64,000 nt of DNA, taken from positions 248,001 through 312,000 of the forward strand of contig NZ_NPMR01000001.1 in NCBI RefSeq assembly GCF_002245215.1. Direction: 5' to 3'. A model generated the notes under the pieces. The model made no database searches, was not told where the DNA came from, and was given only the letters and a program-made list of their open reading frames with translations. The DNA is from Microbacterium sp. Yaish 1 (GTDB taxonomy: Bacteria > Actinomycetota > Actinomycetes > Actinomycetales > Microbacteriaceae). The position numbers were made by a program, and so were the translations under genes. Shown piece after piece: positions 41,685 to 52,445 of the stretch (the first letter of the stretch is position 1; each line of letters starts with the position of its first letter).

Positions 41685-44225
41685 ATGCCTCACAAGAAAC
41701 GCACGGCCACCGGTGTGCTCGGCGGTCTCGCCGGCCTGGTCGGCCTGAGCGCTGTGGCCGGGATCCTCGTCACCGCGACCGTGACCCCCGCCATCGCCGT
41801 GTCGGGTTACGCCGCGAGCAGCGCGATCGACGTCTTCGACAACATGCCGAGCTACCTCGAAGTCGACGAGCTCATGCTGCCGACCGAGTTCTACCGCAAG
41901 GACGCAGACGGCAACGACGTCCTCATGACGCAGTTCTACGACCAGAACCGCATCCCGGTCACGTGGGACGAGGTCGCGCCGGTCATGTTCGACGCGATCA
42001 CCTCGAGCGAGGACAAGAACTACTACACGCACGGCGGCGTCGACCTCGTCGGCACGGCCAGCGCCGTGCTCGGCAACCTCCGCGGCAGCGACACGCGCGG
42101 TGGCTCGTCGATCACGCAGCAGTACGTCAAGAACGTGCTGCAGCAGGCTTGCGAGAAGGAGGCCAAGTCGCAGGAGGAGGTCGACGCGTGCTTCCGCTCG
42201 ACGACGGTCGCCTCCGGCACCGACGGCATCGAGCGCAAGCTGCAGGAGATGCGCTACGCGATCCAGCTCGAGAAGCGGTATCCCAAGAACGAGATCCTGC
42301 TCGGCTACCTCAACATCGCGCACTTCGGCGGCACCGTCTACGGCATCGGCGCGGCTGCGCAGTACTACTTCGGCGTGCCCGCATCCGACCTCACGATCGG
42401 CCAGGCGGCCGCGATCGCCGGCATGGTGCAGGAGCCGAACACCTACCGTCTCGATCGTCCCGACAGCGAGTCGAACGGCGCGGCGAACGGCTACGAGCTG
42501 ACCAAGGATCGTCAGATCTACGTCCTCAACCGCATGTTCTCGGATGGGAAGATCACGCAGGAAGAGCGGGATGCCGCCATCGCGGAGCCCATCACCCCCA
42601 ACATCCAGGAGCGCGCGCAGGGCTGCCAGCTCGCCGCCGGCGCCGAATTCTTCTGCGAGTACGTCCGCAACATCGTCCTCGACGACCCGGCCTTCGGCGA
42701 CTCCCTCGAAGAGCGCCAGCAGAACCTGCGCCGCGGCGGTATGAAGATCTACACGACCCTCGACCCGCAGCTCCAGGATGCCGCGCTCGACGCGATGTCC
42801 GTCGTGCCCGCGACCGACGACCGTCTGAACCTCGGCGCCTCCGGCGTCCAGGTCGAGGTCGGCACCGGCCGGGTGCTCTCGATGGTGCAGAACCGTCCGT
42901 TCGCGCCCACGGGAGATGACGCCGGCACGGTGACCCCGGTCAACTACAACGTGCGCAACCAGGACGGCGGCGGCGGTCACTCCGCCGGCTCGACCTACAA
43001 GGTGTTCAGCCTCGTCAACTGGCTCGAGCAGGGGCACTCCGTCAACGAGGTGCTCAACGGCCGGGTCGGGAACAAGCGGGTGCTCACGAGCTGTGACGGC
43101 GCGACGCAGAACGTCCGCACCGGCAACAGCGGCCGTGCGAACGAGATCGGCAACTTCCAGAGCAGCAACGGCTACTCGGGCACGGTCAAGAAGTTCACCG
43201 AGGACTCGCTGAACTCGGGCTTCCTCGCGATGGCCGAGCGCATCTCGGTGTGCTCGACCAACCAGGTCGCGATGAAGATGGGCGTCATGCAGTCCAACGG
43301 CGAGCCGCTGGACGTCAACAACAACCCCTACGACGTGCTGGGATCCGCCGCGGTCGCCCCCATCGACATGGCGCAGGCGTACGCCGCGATCGCCGGTGGT
43401 GGCATGCGGTGCGAGCCGAAGGTCATCGACCGCGCCGTGAACTCGGCGGGCGAAGACATCACGCCGCAGACGAGCTGCGACCAGGCCATCTCGGCCAACG
43501 TCGCCGCCACCGCCGCGTTCGCGCTCGAAGGCGTCATGAACGCGACGGGTCAGGGCGCCCGCATCTTCGACGGTGTGCCGGTGTTCGGAAAGACCGGTAT
43601 CCACGAGTACGAGCACACCTGGATGGACGGCGCGAGCACCAAGGTCGCCACGGTGGTCTGGGTCGGCAACGTCGACGGCTTCGCGAAGCTCAACGAGTAC
43701 CGCGTCAACGGCTGGCGCCTGGATCAGATCCGAAACGCGATCTGGCCCAAGATGCAGGGGGCGGCGAACGCGAAGTTCGGCGGCGACCGCTTCCCGACTC
43801 CGGACACGAACCTCACGAAGAACGTCCTGACGGACCTGCCCAACGTCGTCGGGCAGAACGTCGACGAGGCACGTGGCACCCTCGAGGCGGCCGGGTTCGC
43901 CGTGAACGTCGCCGAGCCCACCGACTCGACCGAGCCCGAAGGTCGGATCGTGTCGCAGGATCCGGGCGCGGGCCGCGCTCCGGGCGGCACCACGGTGACC
44001 ATCACCCCGAGCAACGGCCAGGGCGCCACGGTGCCGCCGGTGACGGGCAACCCGCAGGAGGCGGAACGCCAACTCCGAGCGGCAGGCTTCACCAGCGTGA
44101 CGACGGCGTGTACCGAGAAGGACGACTCGCCGCAGCCGACGGTGACGGGCACCAACCCCGCCGCCGGCCAGGCGGTCGGGCGCGGTACCCAGATCACCAT
44201 CGAGTACACCGCGAAGAACTGCTGA
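41685..44225 (+). CDS. Bifunctional penicillin-binding protein with PASTA repeats
   Basis: An 846-residue class A PBP. One N-terminal membrane helix (GVLGGLAGLVGLSAVAGILV) anchors it outside the cytoplasm. The glycosyltransferase domain has ITSSEDKNYYTHGGVDL (catalytic Glu) and GGSSITQQYVKN. The transpeptidase domain has SAGSTYKVFS (SxxK), SVCSTNQVAMK (SxN) and VFGKTGIHEYEHTW (KTG). Two PASTA repeats end the protein (DLPNVVGQNVDEARGTLEAA, then TGNPQEAERQLRAAGF). It builds and cross-links peptidoglycan. TACGAT six bases before the ATG suggests a leaderless message. Confidence 0.93.
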   Translation: MPHKKRTATGVLGGLAGLVGLSAVAGILVTATVTPAIAVSGYAASSAIDVFDNMPSYLEVDELMLPTEFYRKDADGNDVLMTQFYDQNRIPVTWDEVAPVMFDAITSSEDKNYYTHGGVDLVGTASAVLGNLRGSDTRGGSSITQQYVKNVLQQACEKEAKSQEEVDACFRSTTVASGTDGIERKLQEMRYAIQLEKRYPKNEILLGYLNIAHFGGTVYGIGAAAQYYFGVPASDLTIGQAAAIAGMVQEPNTYRLDRPDSESNGAANGYELTKDRQIYVLNRMFSDGKITQEERDAAIAEPITPNIQERAQGCQLAAGAEFFCEYVRNIVLDDPAFGDSLEERQQNLRRGGMKIYTTLDPQLQDAALDAMSVVPATDDRLNLGASGVQVEVGTGRVLSMVQNRPFAPTGDDAGTVTPVNYNVRNQDGGGGHSAGSTYKVFSLVNWLEQGHSVNEVLNGRVGNKRVLTSCDGATQNVRTGNSGRANEIGNFQSSNGYSGTVKKFTEDSLNSGFLAMAERISVCSTNQVAMKMGVMQSNGEPLDVNNNPYDVLGSAAVAPIDMAQAYAAIAGGGMRCEPKVIDRAVNSAGEDITPQTSCDQAISANVAATAAFALEGVMNATGQGARIFDGVPVFGKTGIHEYEHTWMDGASTKVATVVWVGNVDGFAKLNEYRVNGWRLDQIRNAIWPKMQGAANAKFGGDRFPTPDTNLTKNVLTDLPNVVGQNVDEARGTLEAAGFAVNVAEPTDSTEPEGRIVSQDPGAGRAPGGTTVTITPSNGQGATVPPVTGNPQEAERQLRAAGFTSVTTACTEKDDSPQPTVTGTNPAAGQAVGRGTQITIEYTAKNC

Positions 44226-45154
44226 TGGCAGGCGTCCGCAGGACGCTCTCCACGATCGCCACCGCCGGCGCCTTGGGCGCCGGCGGTGCGGTCGTGTGGG
44301 GGGTGGGAATCGAGCGCTATCTGTTCACCGCTCGACGTCACGAGATCCCTGTACTGCCGGCGGGCAGCCCCAGCATCACCGTCCTGCACCTCTCCGACGC
44401 CCACATGGCGCCGTGGCAGCAACGCAAGCAGCGATGGATCGCAGACCTGGCCGAGCAGACGCAGCCGGATCTGGTGGTCAACACGGGCGACAACCTCGGC
44501 CACACCCGCGGTCTCGATGGCATCCGTCGGGCCTTCGCTCCCCTGCGCGGCGTGCCCGGCTTCTTCGTCCACGGCTCGAACGACGTGTACGAGCCGAGCG
44601 GACGGAATCCCTTGCGGTACTTCACGGGCCCCTCGCAGCACGCCAAAGCCGCGCCCAAGCTCGACACGGCGGCGATGGACGCCTTCTTCACCGACGGCCT
44701 GGGCTGGACCGACCTCGACAACGCCGCCGCGGCGGTACGCGTCTCCGGCCTGCGGATCGACGGTGTCGGCGTCGACGATGCGCACCGCGACTGGGACGAC
44801 CTCGACGCCCTCCCGGGCGCTCTGGCGGCCCTGGGGGGCCGCAAGCCCGCCGACCTGACCCTCGGGGTCACCCACGCCCCGTATCGCCGCGTGCTCGACC
44901 GTTTCGTCGACCTGGGAGCCGACATGATCTTCGGCGGCCACACGCACGGCGGTCAGGTCCGGATCCCCTTCGCCTCGCGCGCCCTCGTCGCCAACTGCGA
45001 CATCCCCCTCGACCAGGCGCGCGGCCTGAGCACGTGGGGCGCCGACGCCGTGCCCCTCAATGTCAGCGCGGGGCTCGGGCACTCCATCTACGCCCCCGTG
45101 CGGTTCGCGTGCCGCCCGGAGGCGTCCGTCCTCGTCCTCCGCGCCCGGGCGTGA
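44225..45154 (+). CDS. Metallophosphoesterase, membrane-anchored
   Basis: A 309-residue calcineurin-type phosphoesterase. After a short N-terminal hydrophobic stretch (TAGALGAGGAVVWGVGI) come the motifs LHLSDAHMAPW, VVNTGDNLGH, VHGSNDVYEP, GVTHAPYRR and FGGHTHGGQVRIP, which give all metal ligands. Its start overlaps the PBP stop (TGATG), a pairing common in actinobacteria, where it is thought to act in cell-envelope metabolism. Confidence 0.9.
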   Translation: MAGVRRTLSTIATAGALGAGGAVVWGVGIERYLFTARRHEIPVLPAGSPSITVLHLSDAHMAPWQQRKQRWIADLAEQTQPDLVVNTGDNLGHTRGLDGIRRAFAPLRGVPGFFVHGSNDVYEPSGRNPLRYFTGPSQHAKAAPKLDTAAMDAFFTDGLGWTDLDNAAAAVRVSGLRIDGVGVDDAHRDWDDLDALPGALAALGGRKPADLTLGVTHAPYRRVLDRFVDLGADMIFGGHTHGGQVRIPFASRALVANCDIPLDQARGLSTWGADAVPLNVSAGLGHSIYAPVRFACRPEASVLVLRARA

Positions 45155-45202
45155 GCCGATTCGTCTTCCGGGCGAGATCGGGGTAAGCTTGGAGGGTTGC
45201 CA

Positions 45203-45276
45203 CGGGGTGTGGCGCAGCTTGGTAGCGCGCGTCGTTCGGGACGACGAGGCCGCAGGTTCAAATCCTGTCACCCCGA
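45203..45276 (+). tRNA. tRNA-Pro(CGG)
   Basis: A 74-base cloverleaf: acceptor CGGGGTG/CACCCCG with A discriminator, D-arm GGCGCAGCTTGGTAGCGC, anticodon stem CGTCG/CGACG with loop TTCGGGA (anticodon CGG), and T-arm GCAGGTTCAAATCCTGT. No CCA is encoded. A promoter with TTCGTC and TAAGCT (45184-45189) 18 bases apart lies just upstream. Confidence 0.95.
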
Positions 45277-45281
45277 CAGCG

Positions 45282-45311
45282 AAGAGGCTCCGCCGCAAGG
45301 CGGGGCCTCTT
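45282..45311 (+). terminator. Terminator after tRNA-Pro
   Basis: AAGAGGCTCCGCC (45282-45294) pairs with GGCGGGGCCTCTT (45299-45311) with one G-T pair and a GCAA loop, followed by TCAT. It begins five bases after the tRNA. Its outer stem AAGAGGC matches that of the tRNA-Thr terminator at 23313. Confidence 0.85.
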
Positions 45312-45337
45312 TCATGCCACCGGAGAACGGAGCACGG

Positions 45338-46102
45338 ATGCCCATCCCCCGCCTGGTCGCCTTCGACCTCGACGACACCCTCGCTCCCTCGAAGAGCGCC
45401 ATCGACCCGCGCATCGGACGTCAGCTGCTCGAGCTCGCCGCCCGCGTCGAGGTCGCGATCATCTCGGGCGGACAGCTCGCGCAGTTCACCGCGCAGGTCG
45501 TCGACCAGCTGCCTGAGACGGATGCCGAGCTGCTGTCGCACTTCCACCTGCTGCCGACCTGCGGCACCCAGTACTACCGCCTCTCCCCCGCCGGCATCGA
45601 GACGATCTACGCCCGCTCGCTGACCGACGACCAGAAGGCCCGCGCCCTCGCCGCGGTCGAGGAGGAGGCGCGTCGCCTCGGGCTGTGGGAGAGCGAGACC
45701 TGGGGCCCCATCCTCGAAGACCGCGGGTCGCAGATCACCTTCTCCGCGCTGGGGCAGCAGGCTCCCGTCGACGCCAAGATGGCCTGGGACCCGACCGGCG
45801 AGAAGAAGAACGCGCTCCGAGCGGCCGTGGCGGACCGCATCCCCGACCTCGAGGTGCGCGCGGGCGGCTCCACGTCGGTCGACATCACCGAGCGCGGCAT
45901 CGACAAGGCCTACGGCATGACCCGTCTCATCGAGCAGAGCGGCATCCCCCAGGACGACATCCTGTTCGTCGGCGACCGTCTCGACGAGAACGGCAACGAC
46001 TACCCCGTGCTCGCGATGGGCGTGGCCTGCCACGCGGTCGAGGGCTGGGAGGACACCGCCGACTTCCTCGACCAGCTCATCCCCACGCTTCCGCTGCGCT
46101 GA
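45338..46102 (+). CDS. HAD-IIB phosphatase, phosphomannomutase-like
   Basis: A 254-residue HAD hydrolase. LVAFDLDDTLAPSKSAIDPR is motif I, VAIISGGQLAQF motif II, and ILFVGDRLDENGNDYPVLAM motif IV with the GDxxDxxGND pattern of the IIB/PMM group. The cap holds GGSTSVDITERGIDKAYGM, where the Lys is motif III. It should remove phosphate from a sugar phosphate. The ATG at 45338 has GGAG upstream. Confidence 0.88.
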   Translation: MPIPRLVAFDLDDTLAPSKSAIDPRIGRQLLELAARVEVAIISGGQLAQFTAQVVDQLPETDAELLSHFHLLPTCGTQYYRLSPAGIETIYARSLTDDQKARALAAVEEEARRLGLWESETWGPILEDRGSQITFSALGQQAPVDAKMAWDPTGEKKNALRAAVADRIPDLEVRAGGSTSVDITERGIDKAYGMTRLIEQSGIPQDDILFVGDRLDENGNDYPVLAMGVACHAVEGWEDTADFLDQLIPTLPLR

Positions 46103-46136
46103 TGTGCTGACGCGGACGACTCCGCACGACACGCGC

Positions 46137-46184
46137 CCGGGCCCCGGGCCGAGCAGCCGATCGGCTGCCGGCACCGGGGCCCGG
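46137..46184. terminator. Strong hairpin between convergent genes
   Basis: An 11-base perfect outer stem (46137-46147 with 46174-46184; CCGGGCCCCGG and complement) encloses a second palindrome GCAGCCGATCGGCTGC. GGTGCTTT follows on the plus side. It serves the HAD gene and the lldD-like gene, which converge here. Confidence 0.75.
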
Positions 46185-46201
46185 TGCTTTGCGTCCCGTC
46201 G

Positions 46202-47485
46202 TCAGGCTCGGGATGCGGTCTTGGCTCGAGAGGGGGCGCGACGCGGGGCTGAGCCTGCGATCGGCACGAGCCGCTGGAGCTGGGTGACGTGGCGGGGCTC
46301 GAGCTCGTCGAGGCTCGAGACACCGAGCAGTTGCATCGTGCGCTCGATCTCGCTGCGGAGGATCGCGATCGTGCGGTCCACACCCTGACGGCCGCCAGCC
46401 ATGAGCCCGTAGAGGTATGCGCGCCCGATCAGGGTGAACTTCGCACCCTGCGCGATCGAGGCGACGATGTCGGCGCCGTTCATGATGCCGGTGTCGACCA
46501 TGACGGTCGCATCCTTGCCCACCTCGCGCACGACCTGCGGCAGGAGGTGGAACGGCACGGGGGCGCGGTCGAGCTGGCGACCGCCGTGGTTCGAGAGCAC
46601 GATGCCGTCGACCCCGAGGTCGATGAGCCGCTTGGAGTCCTCGACGTTCTGCACGCCCTTGACCACGATCTTCCCGGGCCACATCCCGCGGATGACCTCG
46701 AGGTCGTCGTAGCTGATGGTGGGGTCCATCGCCGCGTTGAGGAGCTCGCCGACGGTTCCCCCGGTCGTCGTGAGCGATGCGAACTCGAGCTTGGGCGTCG
46801 TGAGGAAGTCGATCCACCACCAGGGGCGCGGGATGGCGTTGACGATCGTGCCGACCGTCAGAGCGGGCGGGATCGAGAAGCCGTTGCGCTTATCGCGAAG
46901 ACGCGCGCCCGCGACGGGGGTGTCGACGGTGAACATCAGGGTGTCGAAGCCCGCCTCGGCGGCCCGCTTGACGAGGCCGTACGAGATCTCACGGTCGCGC
47001 ATGACGTAGAGCTGGAACCAGTTGCGCCCGTGGGGGTTTGCCGCGCGCACGCCCTCGATCGAGGTCGTTCCGAGGGTGGAGAGCGTGAACGGGATGCCGG
47101 CGGCGCCCGCGGCGGACGCTCCGGCGCTCTCGCCTTCCGTCTGCATGAGGCGGGTGAATCCCGTCGGGGCGATTCCGAACGGCAGCGCGGAGCGCCCGCC
47201 GAGGATCTCCGTCGACATGTCGACGGACTCCGCCGGACGCAGGATGTCGGGGTGGAACTCGATGTCCTGGAACGCCTGGCGTGCTCGCGCGAGCGAGATC
47301 TCACCCTCGGCCGCGCCGTCGGTGTAGTCGAACGCCGCCTTGGGCGTCCGGCGCTTCGCGATGGTCCGCAGGTCGTCGATCGTCAGGGCCGACGTGAGCC
47401 GGCGGCGACGCCCGTTGAGATCGGGGGCCTTGAACTGCATCAGTTCGAGCAGCTCGGGGATCTTGGGCAGCTGTCGGGTGACCAT
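46202..47485 (-). CDS. lldD: FMN-dependent alpha-hydroxy-acid (L-lactate) dehydrogenase
   Basis: A 427-residue FMN enzyme. [20 protein letters not shown] binds [15 protein letters not shown] holds the substrate-side Tyr, and [14 protein letters not shown] has the catalytic His (SNHGGR). [20 protein letters not shown] (usually DGGIRxGxD) and [20 protein letters not shown] finish the FMN site. It oxidises L-lactate or a similar acid and passes electrons on. The DGG of the usual motif is DTG here. It lies 49 bases after a GntR-family gene, as in lactate operons. Confidence 0.88.
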   Translation of the reverse strand: MVTRQLPKIPELLELMQFKAPDLNGRRRRLTSALTIDDLRTIAKRRTPKAAFDYTDGAAEGEISLARARQAFQDIEFHPDILRPAESVDMSTEILGGRSALPFGIAPTGFTRLMQTEGESAGASAAGAAGIPFTLSTLGTTSIEGVRAANPHGRNWFQLYVMRDREISYGLVKRAAEAGFDTLMFTVDTPVAGARLRDKRNGFSIPPALTVGTIVNAIPRPWWWIDFLTTPKLEFASLTTTGGTVGELLNAAMDPTISYDDLEVIRGMWPGKIVVKGVQNVEDSKRLIDLGVDGIVLSNHGGRQLDRAPVPFHLLPQVVREVGKDATVMVDTGIMNGADIVASIAQGAKFTLIGRAYLYGLMAGGRQGVDRTIAILRSEIERTMQLLGVSSLDELEPRHVTQLQRLVPIAGSAPRRAPSRAKTASRA

Positions 47486-47534
47486 GTCTCTTCTCTGTTC
47501 CGGCCGGGGGCCGAAGGGGTCGGGTCGGATGGAT

Positions 47535-48254
47535 TCAGGTGGTTTCGGGACGGACGGGGTTCGCGGAGGCGTAGTACCCCGTGATGTGGTCATGAACGGC
47601 GGTGCGGGCATCCGCGACCCGCCGCTCATCGATCGCGGCCACGATCGCATTGTGCTCGTCGCGCAGGCGGTCGACCGCGCTGTTCCAATCGGGAATGCGC
47701 GCGGCGCCTTCGAGCACGTAGTCCTCGATCGACGAGCGGAGGCCCGCCATCATCGCGGCGACGACCTCGTTTCCCGACGCCTCGGCCAGGGCGACGTGGA
47801 ATTGAGCGTCGAGCGCCAGGAAATCGGCGGGGCTGAGGTCGGCGGCATCCATCGCGCGGAGCGCTTCGCGAGCGCGCTCGAGGTCGACGTCGGACGAGCC
47901 TGCCAGTTCGCCGGCGACCCACTCCTCGAGCAGGAGACGCGTGTTGACGACATCCGAGATGGCGAAACCCTGCGCCGCCACCTGCAGGCGCAGCAGCGCC
48001 TGCATGCCGCCGGTCGGCCGCGCGACCACGATCGCGCCGGCGCTGGGGCCCGAACCGGTGGCGGTGCGGATGAGACCCATGACCTCGAGCACGCGCAACG
48101 CCTCGCGGACGCTGGAACGCCCGACACCGAGCTGCGCGACGAGGTCGCGTTCGGACGGCAGCCGGTCGCCGGGACCGAGCTTGCCGGCGAGAAGATCGGA
48201 TTCGATCTTCTCCAGTACGACGCGCCAGGCGCGCGCCGGGGTTCCGTCGGCCAT
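47535..48254 (-). CDS. GntR/FadR-family regulator, LldR-like
   Basis: A 239-residue repressor. [20 protein letters not shown] followed by [12 protein letters not shown] is the winged helix of the GntR family. The C-terminal FCD domain binds metal and ligand ([40 protein letters not shown]). Its position directly before the lldD-like gene suggests control of lactate use with lactate as inducer. The ATG at 48252-48254 has AGGGGC upstream. Two candidate operators precede it. Confidence 0.88.
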   Translation of the reverse strand: MADGTPARAWRVVLEKIESDLLAGKLGPGDRLPSERDLVAQLGVGRSSVREALRVLEVMGLIRTATGSGPSAGAIVVARPTGGMQALLRLQVAAQGFAISDVVNTRLLLEEWVAGELAGSSDVDLERAREALRAMDAADLSPADFLALDAQFHVALAEASGNEVVAAMMAGLRSSIEDYVLEGAARIPDWNSAVDRLRDEHNAIVAAIDERRVADARTAVHDHITGYYASANPVRPETT

Positions 48255-48270
48255 GACGCCCCTCTCGTTG

Positions 48271-48306
48271 GTGGCCGGACCACGATACATCTTGTGGTCT
48301 GACCGC
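48271..48306 (-). promoter_or_regulatory. Candidate GntR operators before gntR-lldD
   Basis: GTGGCCGGACCAC at 48271-48283 is a perfect palindrome with half-site GTGG and a five-base centre. GTGGTCTGACCGC at 48294-48306 is a close second copy with one mismatch, 23 bases further upstream. Both resemble the TGG-N5-CCA box of FadR/LldR-type regulators and would overlap the promoter of the gntR-lldD operon. Confidence 0.5.
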
Positions 48307-48355
48307 GCAAAGCGCTGGACGGGCGCGTCGTGAAACGTATCAGGCGCCCGTCGCG

Positions 48356-48970
48356 TCAGGCGAGGCGCCCACCCGACTCGCGGAGATAGCACTCGGCGCA
48401 CATGGACTCGTACGTCACCCGGTCGAGAGCGAGCTCGTCGATCGCGACCTGGTCACCCTCGAACACGAAGCATCCGCCGACCAGGCGGGCGTTGAAGAGC
48501 GCCTTCCGCCCGCAGCGACAGATCGTCTTGAGCTCCTCGAGGCTGTGCGCGAGCTCCATCAGCCGAGCGGAACCGGGAAAGGCCCGGGTCTGGAAATCGG
48601 TGCGGATGCCGTAGGCGAGCACCGGGACGTTCTCCTCGACGACGGTCCGCAGCAGATCATCGACCTGCTCGGATGTCAGAAACTGCGCTTCGTCGATCAG
48701 GAGGCAGGCGACATCCGAACCGGTCTCGGCACGGACGCGCTCACGATGAACGCCGAAGACGGCCCGCAGGTCGTCGTCCGCGCCGACGAGGAAGTCGACG
48801 TCGCGCTCGACTCCCAGCCGACTGGCGATCTGCCCCGCGCCCTTGGTGTCGATCTCGGGCTTGGCGAGGAGAACGTGCTGGCCGCGCTCTTCGTAGTTGT
48901 AAGCCGCCTGCAGAAGAGCCGTCGACTTGCCGGAGTTCATCGCTCCGTAACGGAAGTAGAGCTTGGCCAT
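48356..48970 (-). CDS. tdk: Thymidine kinase
   Basis: A 204-residue type II thymidine kinase. LYFRYGAMNSGKSTALLQAA is the P-loop, ACLLIDEAQFLTSEQVDDLL the Walker B with catalytic Glu, GIRTDFQTRAFPGSARLM the lasso-adjacent segment, and CRCGRKALFNARLV with CAECYLRE gives the structural zinc site. It salvages thymidine. It starts six bases after the mqo stop and is probably cotranscribed with mqo. Confidence 0.95.
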   Translation of the reverse strand: MAKLYFRYGAMNSGKSTALLQAAYNYEERGQHVLLAKPEIDTKGAGQIASRLGVERDVDFLVGADDDLRAVFGVHRERVRAETGSDVACLLIDEAQFLTSEQVDDLLRTVVEENVPVLAYGIRTDFQTRAFPGSARLMELAHSLEELKTICRCGRKALFNARLVGGCFVFEGDQVAIDELALDRVTYESMCAECYLRESGGRLA

Positions 48971-48975
48971 GCCCG

Positions 48976-50448
48976 TCAGGGATTGATCGCGAGCGCTTCG
49001 GCGGTCGCCTCGATCGACGCGCGAGCGGCGTCGGCCCGCGGGTTGAGCGGCTGACCGTAGCTCGGGATGAGCTTCTTCAGCTCGGGCTCCCAGCCCGCGA
49101 TGCGGTCGGGGAAGCACGTCTTGAGCAGCCCGAGCATGATGGATGCCGCCGTCGAAGCGCCCGGCGATGCACCCAGCAGACCGGCGATCGACCCGTCCGC
49201 GGAGGTCACGACCTCGGTGCCGAACTGCAGCACGCCGCCCTTCTTCGGGTCCTTCTTCATGACCTGAGCACGCTGGCCGGCCTGGATCAGCTCCCAGTCC
49301 TCGTCCTTCGCGGTCGGCATGAAGACACGGAGCGACTCCACCTTCTTGCGGTGGTTCTTCAGCAGCTCGCCGACCAGGTAGGAGATCAGGCTCGGGTTGT
49401 CGACCGCGACCTTCAGCATCGGCAGCAGGTTGTGCGGACGCACCTGGGTGACGATGTCGGTGATGCGCCCGTTCTTGAGGAACTTCGGGCTGAAGGTCGC
49501 GAACGGACCGAACAGCAGCGACGCCTCGCCGTCGACCACACGCGTGTCGAGGTGGGGAACCGACATCGGCGGGGCGCCGACGGAGGCCTGCGAGTACACC
49601 TTGGCCTTGTGCTGCGACACGACGGCGGGGTTGGTGGTCTTGAGGAACTGCCCGCCGATCGGGAAGACGCCGTACCCCTTGATCTCGGGGATGCCCGACT
49701 TCTGCAGCAGCTTCAGCGCCCAGCCGCCCGCGCCGACGAAGACGAAGCGCGCGTCGGTGTGGCCGGGGGTCTTGCCGAGGCGATTGCGCCAGAACACCCG
49801 CCACGAGCCGTCCTTCTGGCGGCGCAGGGTGCGCACCTCACGGTCGGTGATGACCTCGACGCCCTGCTCCTGCAGGTGCGAGAACAGCTGGCGGGTGAGC
49901 GATCCGAAGTCGACATCCGTGCCCGCGGGAACGCGCGTCGCGGCGAACGGCTCGCCCTTGCGGCGCTCCTGCATCAGCAGCGGCGCCCACTGATTGATGA
50001 CACGCGAGTCCTCGGAGTACTCGATGCCCGCGAAGAGGGGCTGGTCCTTGAGGGCCTCGTAGCGGCGCTTGAGGAAGGCCACGTCCTTCTCACCGCGGAC
50101 GAAGGTCATGTGAGGCGTCGCGTTGATGAACGTCGAGGGCTCGTCCAGGATGCCGCGCTCGATGAGTGAGGCCCACAGCTGACGGCTCTGCTGGAACTGC
50201 TCGTTGATCGTGATCGCCTTGCCGGGGTCGACCGACCCGTCCGGCGCCTCGGGCGTGTAGTTCAGCTCGCAGAGCGCAGCGTGGCCCGTGCCCGCGTTGT
50301 TCCACGGGTTCGAGCTCTCCTGCGCCAGATCCGACAGGCGCTCGTGCACCTCGATCTTCCAATCGGGCTGGAGCTGCTTCAGCAGCACACCGAGCGTGGC
50401 ACTCATGATGCCCCCGCCGATCAGGACGACGTCGACCTTTTCACTCAC
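48976..50448 (-). CDS. mqo: Malate:quinone oxidoreductase
   Basis: A 490-residue FAD enzyme of the TCA cycle. VDVVLIGGGIMSATLGVLLK is the dinucleotide loop, and SSNPWNNAGTGHAALCELNY the conserved family segment. FVFVGAGGWALKLLQKSGIP and GVFPIGGQFLKTTNP follow, and SPGASTAASIMLGLLKTCFP ends the FAD site. It oxidises malate and passes electrons to menaquinone. TAGACT eight bases before the GTG (50446-50448) suggests a leaderless transcript. Confidence 0.96.
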   Translation of the reverse strand: MSEKVDVVLIGGGIMSATLGVLLKQLQPDWKIEVHERLSDLAQESSNPWNNAGTGHAALCELNYTPEAPDGSVDPGKAITINEQFQQSRQLWASLIERGILDEPSTFINATPHMTFVRGEKDVAFLKRRYEALKDQPLFAGIEYSEDSRVINQWAPLLMQERRKGEPFAATRVPAGTDVDFGSLTRQLFSHLQEQGVEVITDREVRTLRRQKDGSWRVFWRNRLGKTPGHTDARFVFVGAGGWALKLLQKSGIPEIKGYGVFPIGGQFLKTTNPAVVSQHKAKVYSQASVGAPPMSVPHLDTRVVDGEASLLFGPFATFSPKFLKNGRITDIVTQVRPHNLLPMLKVAVDNPSLISYLVGELLKNHRKKVESLRVFMPTAKDEDWELIQAGQRAQVMKKDPKKGGVLQFGTEVVTSADGSIAGLLGASPGASTAASIMLGLLKTCFPDRIAGWEPELKKLIPSYGQPLNPRADAARASIEATAEALAINP

Positions 50449-50505
50449 GATGCACCAGTCTATCCCGGTGGCGGCGCGCGGCATCCCGCCGCCGCCGTGG
50501 TCAGG

Positions 50506-52375
<1,870 letters not shown>

Positions 52376-52445
52376 GGGATCACTCGCTCTCGGCACCCGA
52401 CGGTCGCTCCGCGCACCCGCCCGGGGCCGTGGGAGGATCGGGGGC

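Noticed and set aside
41574..44072. An 832-codon minus-strand gene over the PBP
   Set aside because: Antisense shadow of a PBP gene that has all catalytic motifs.
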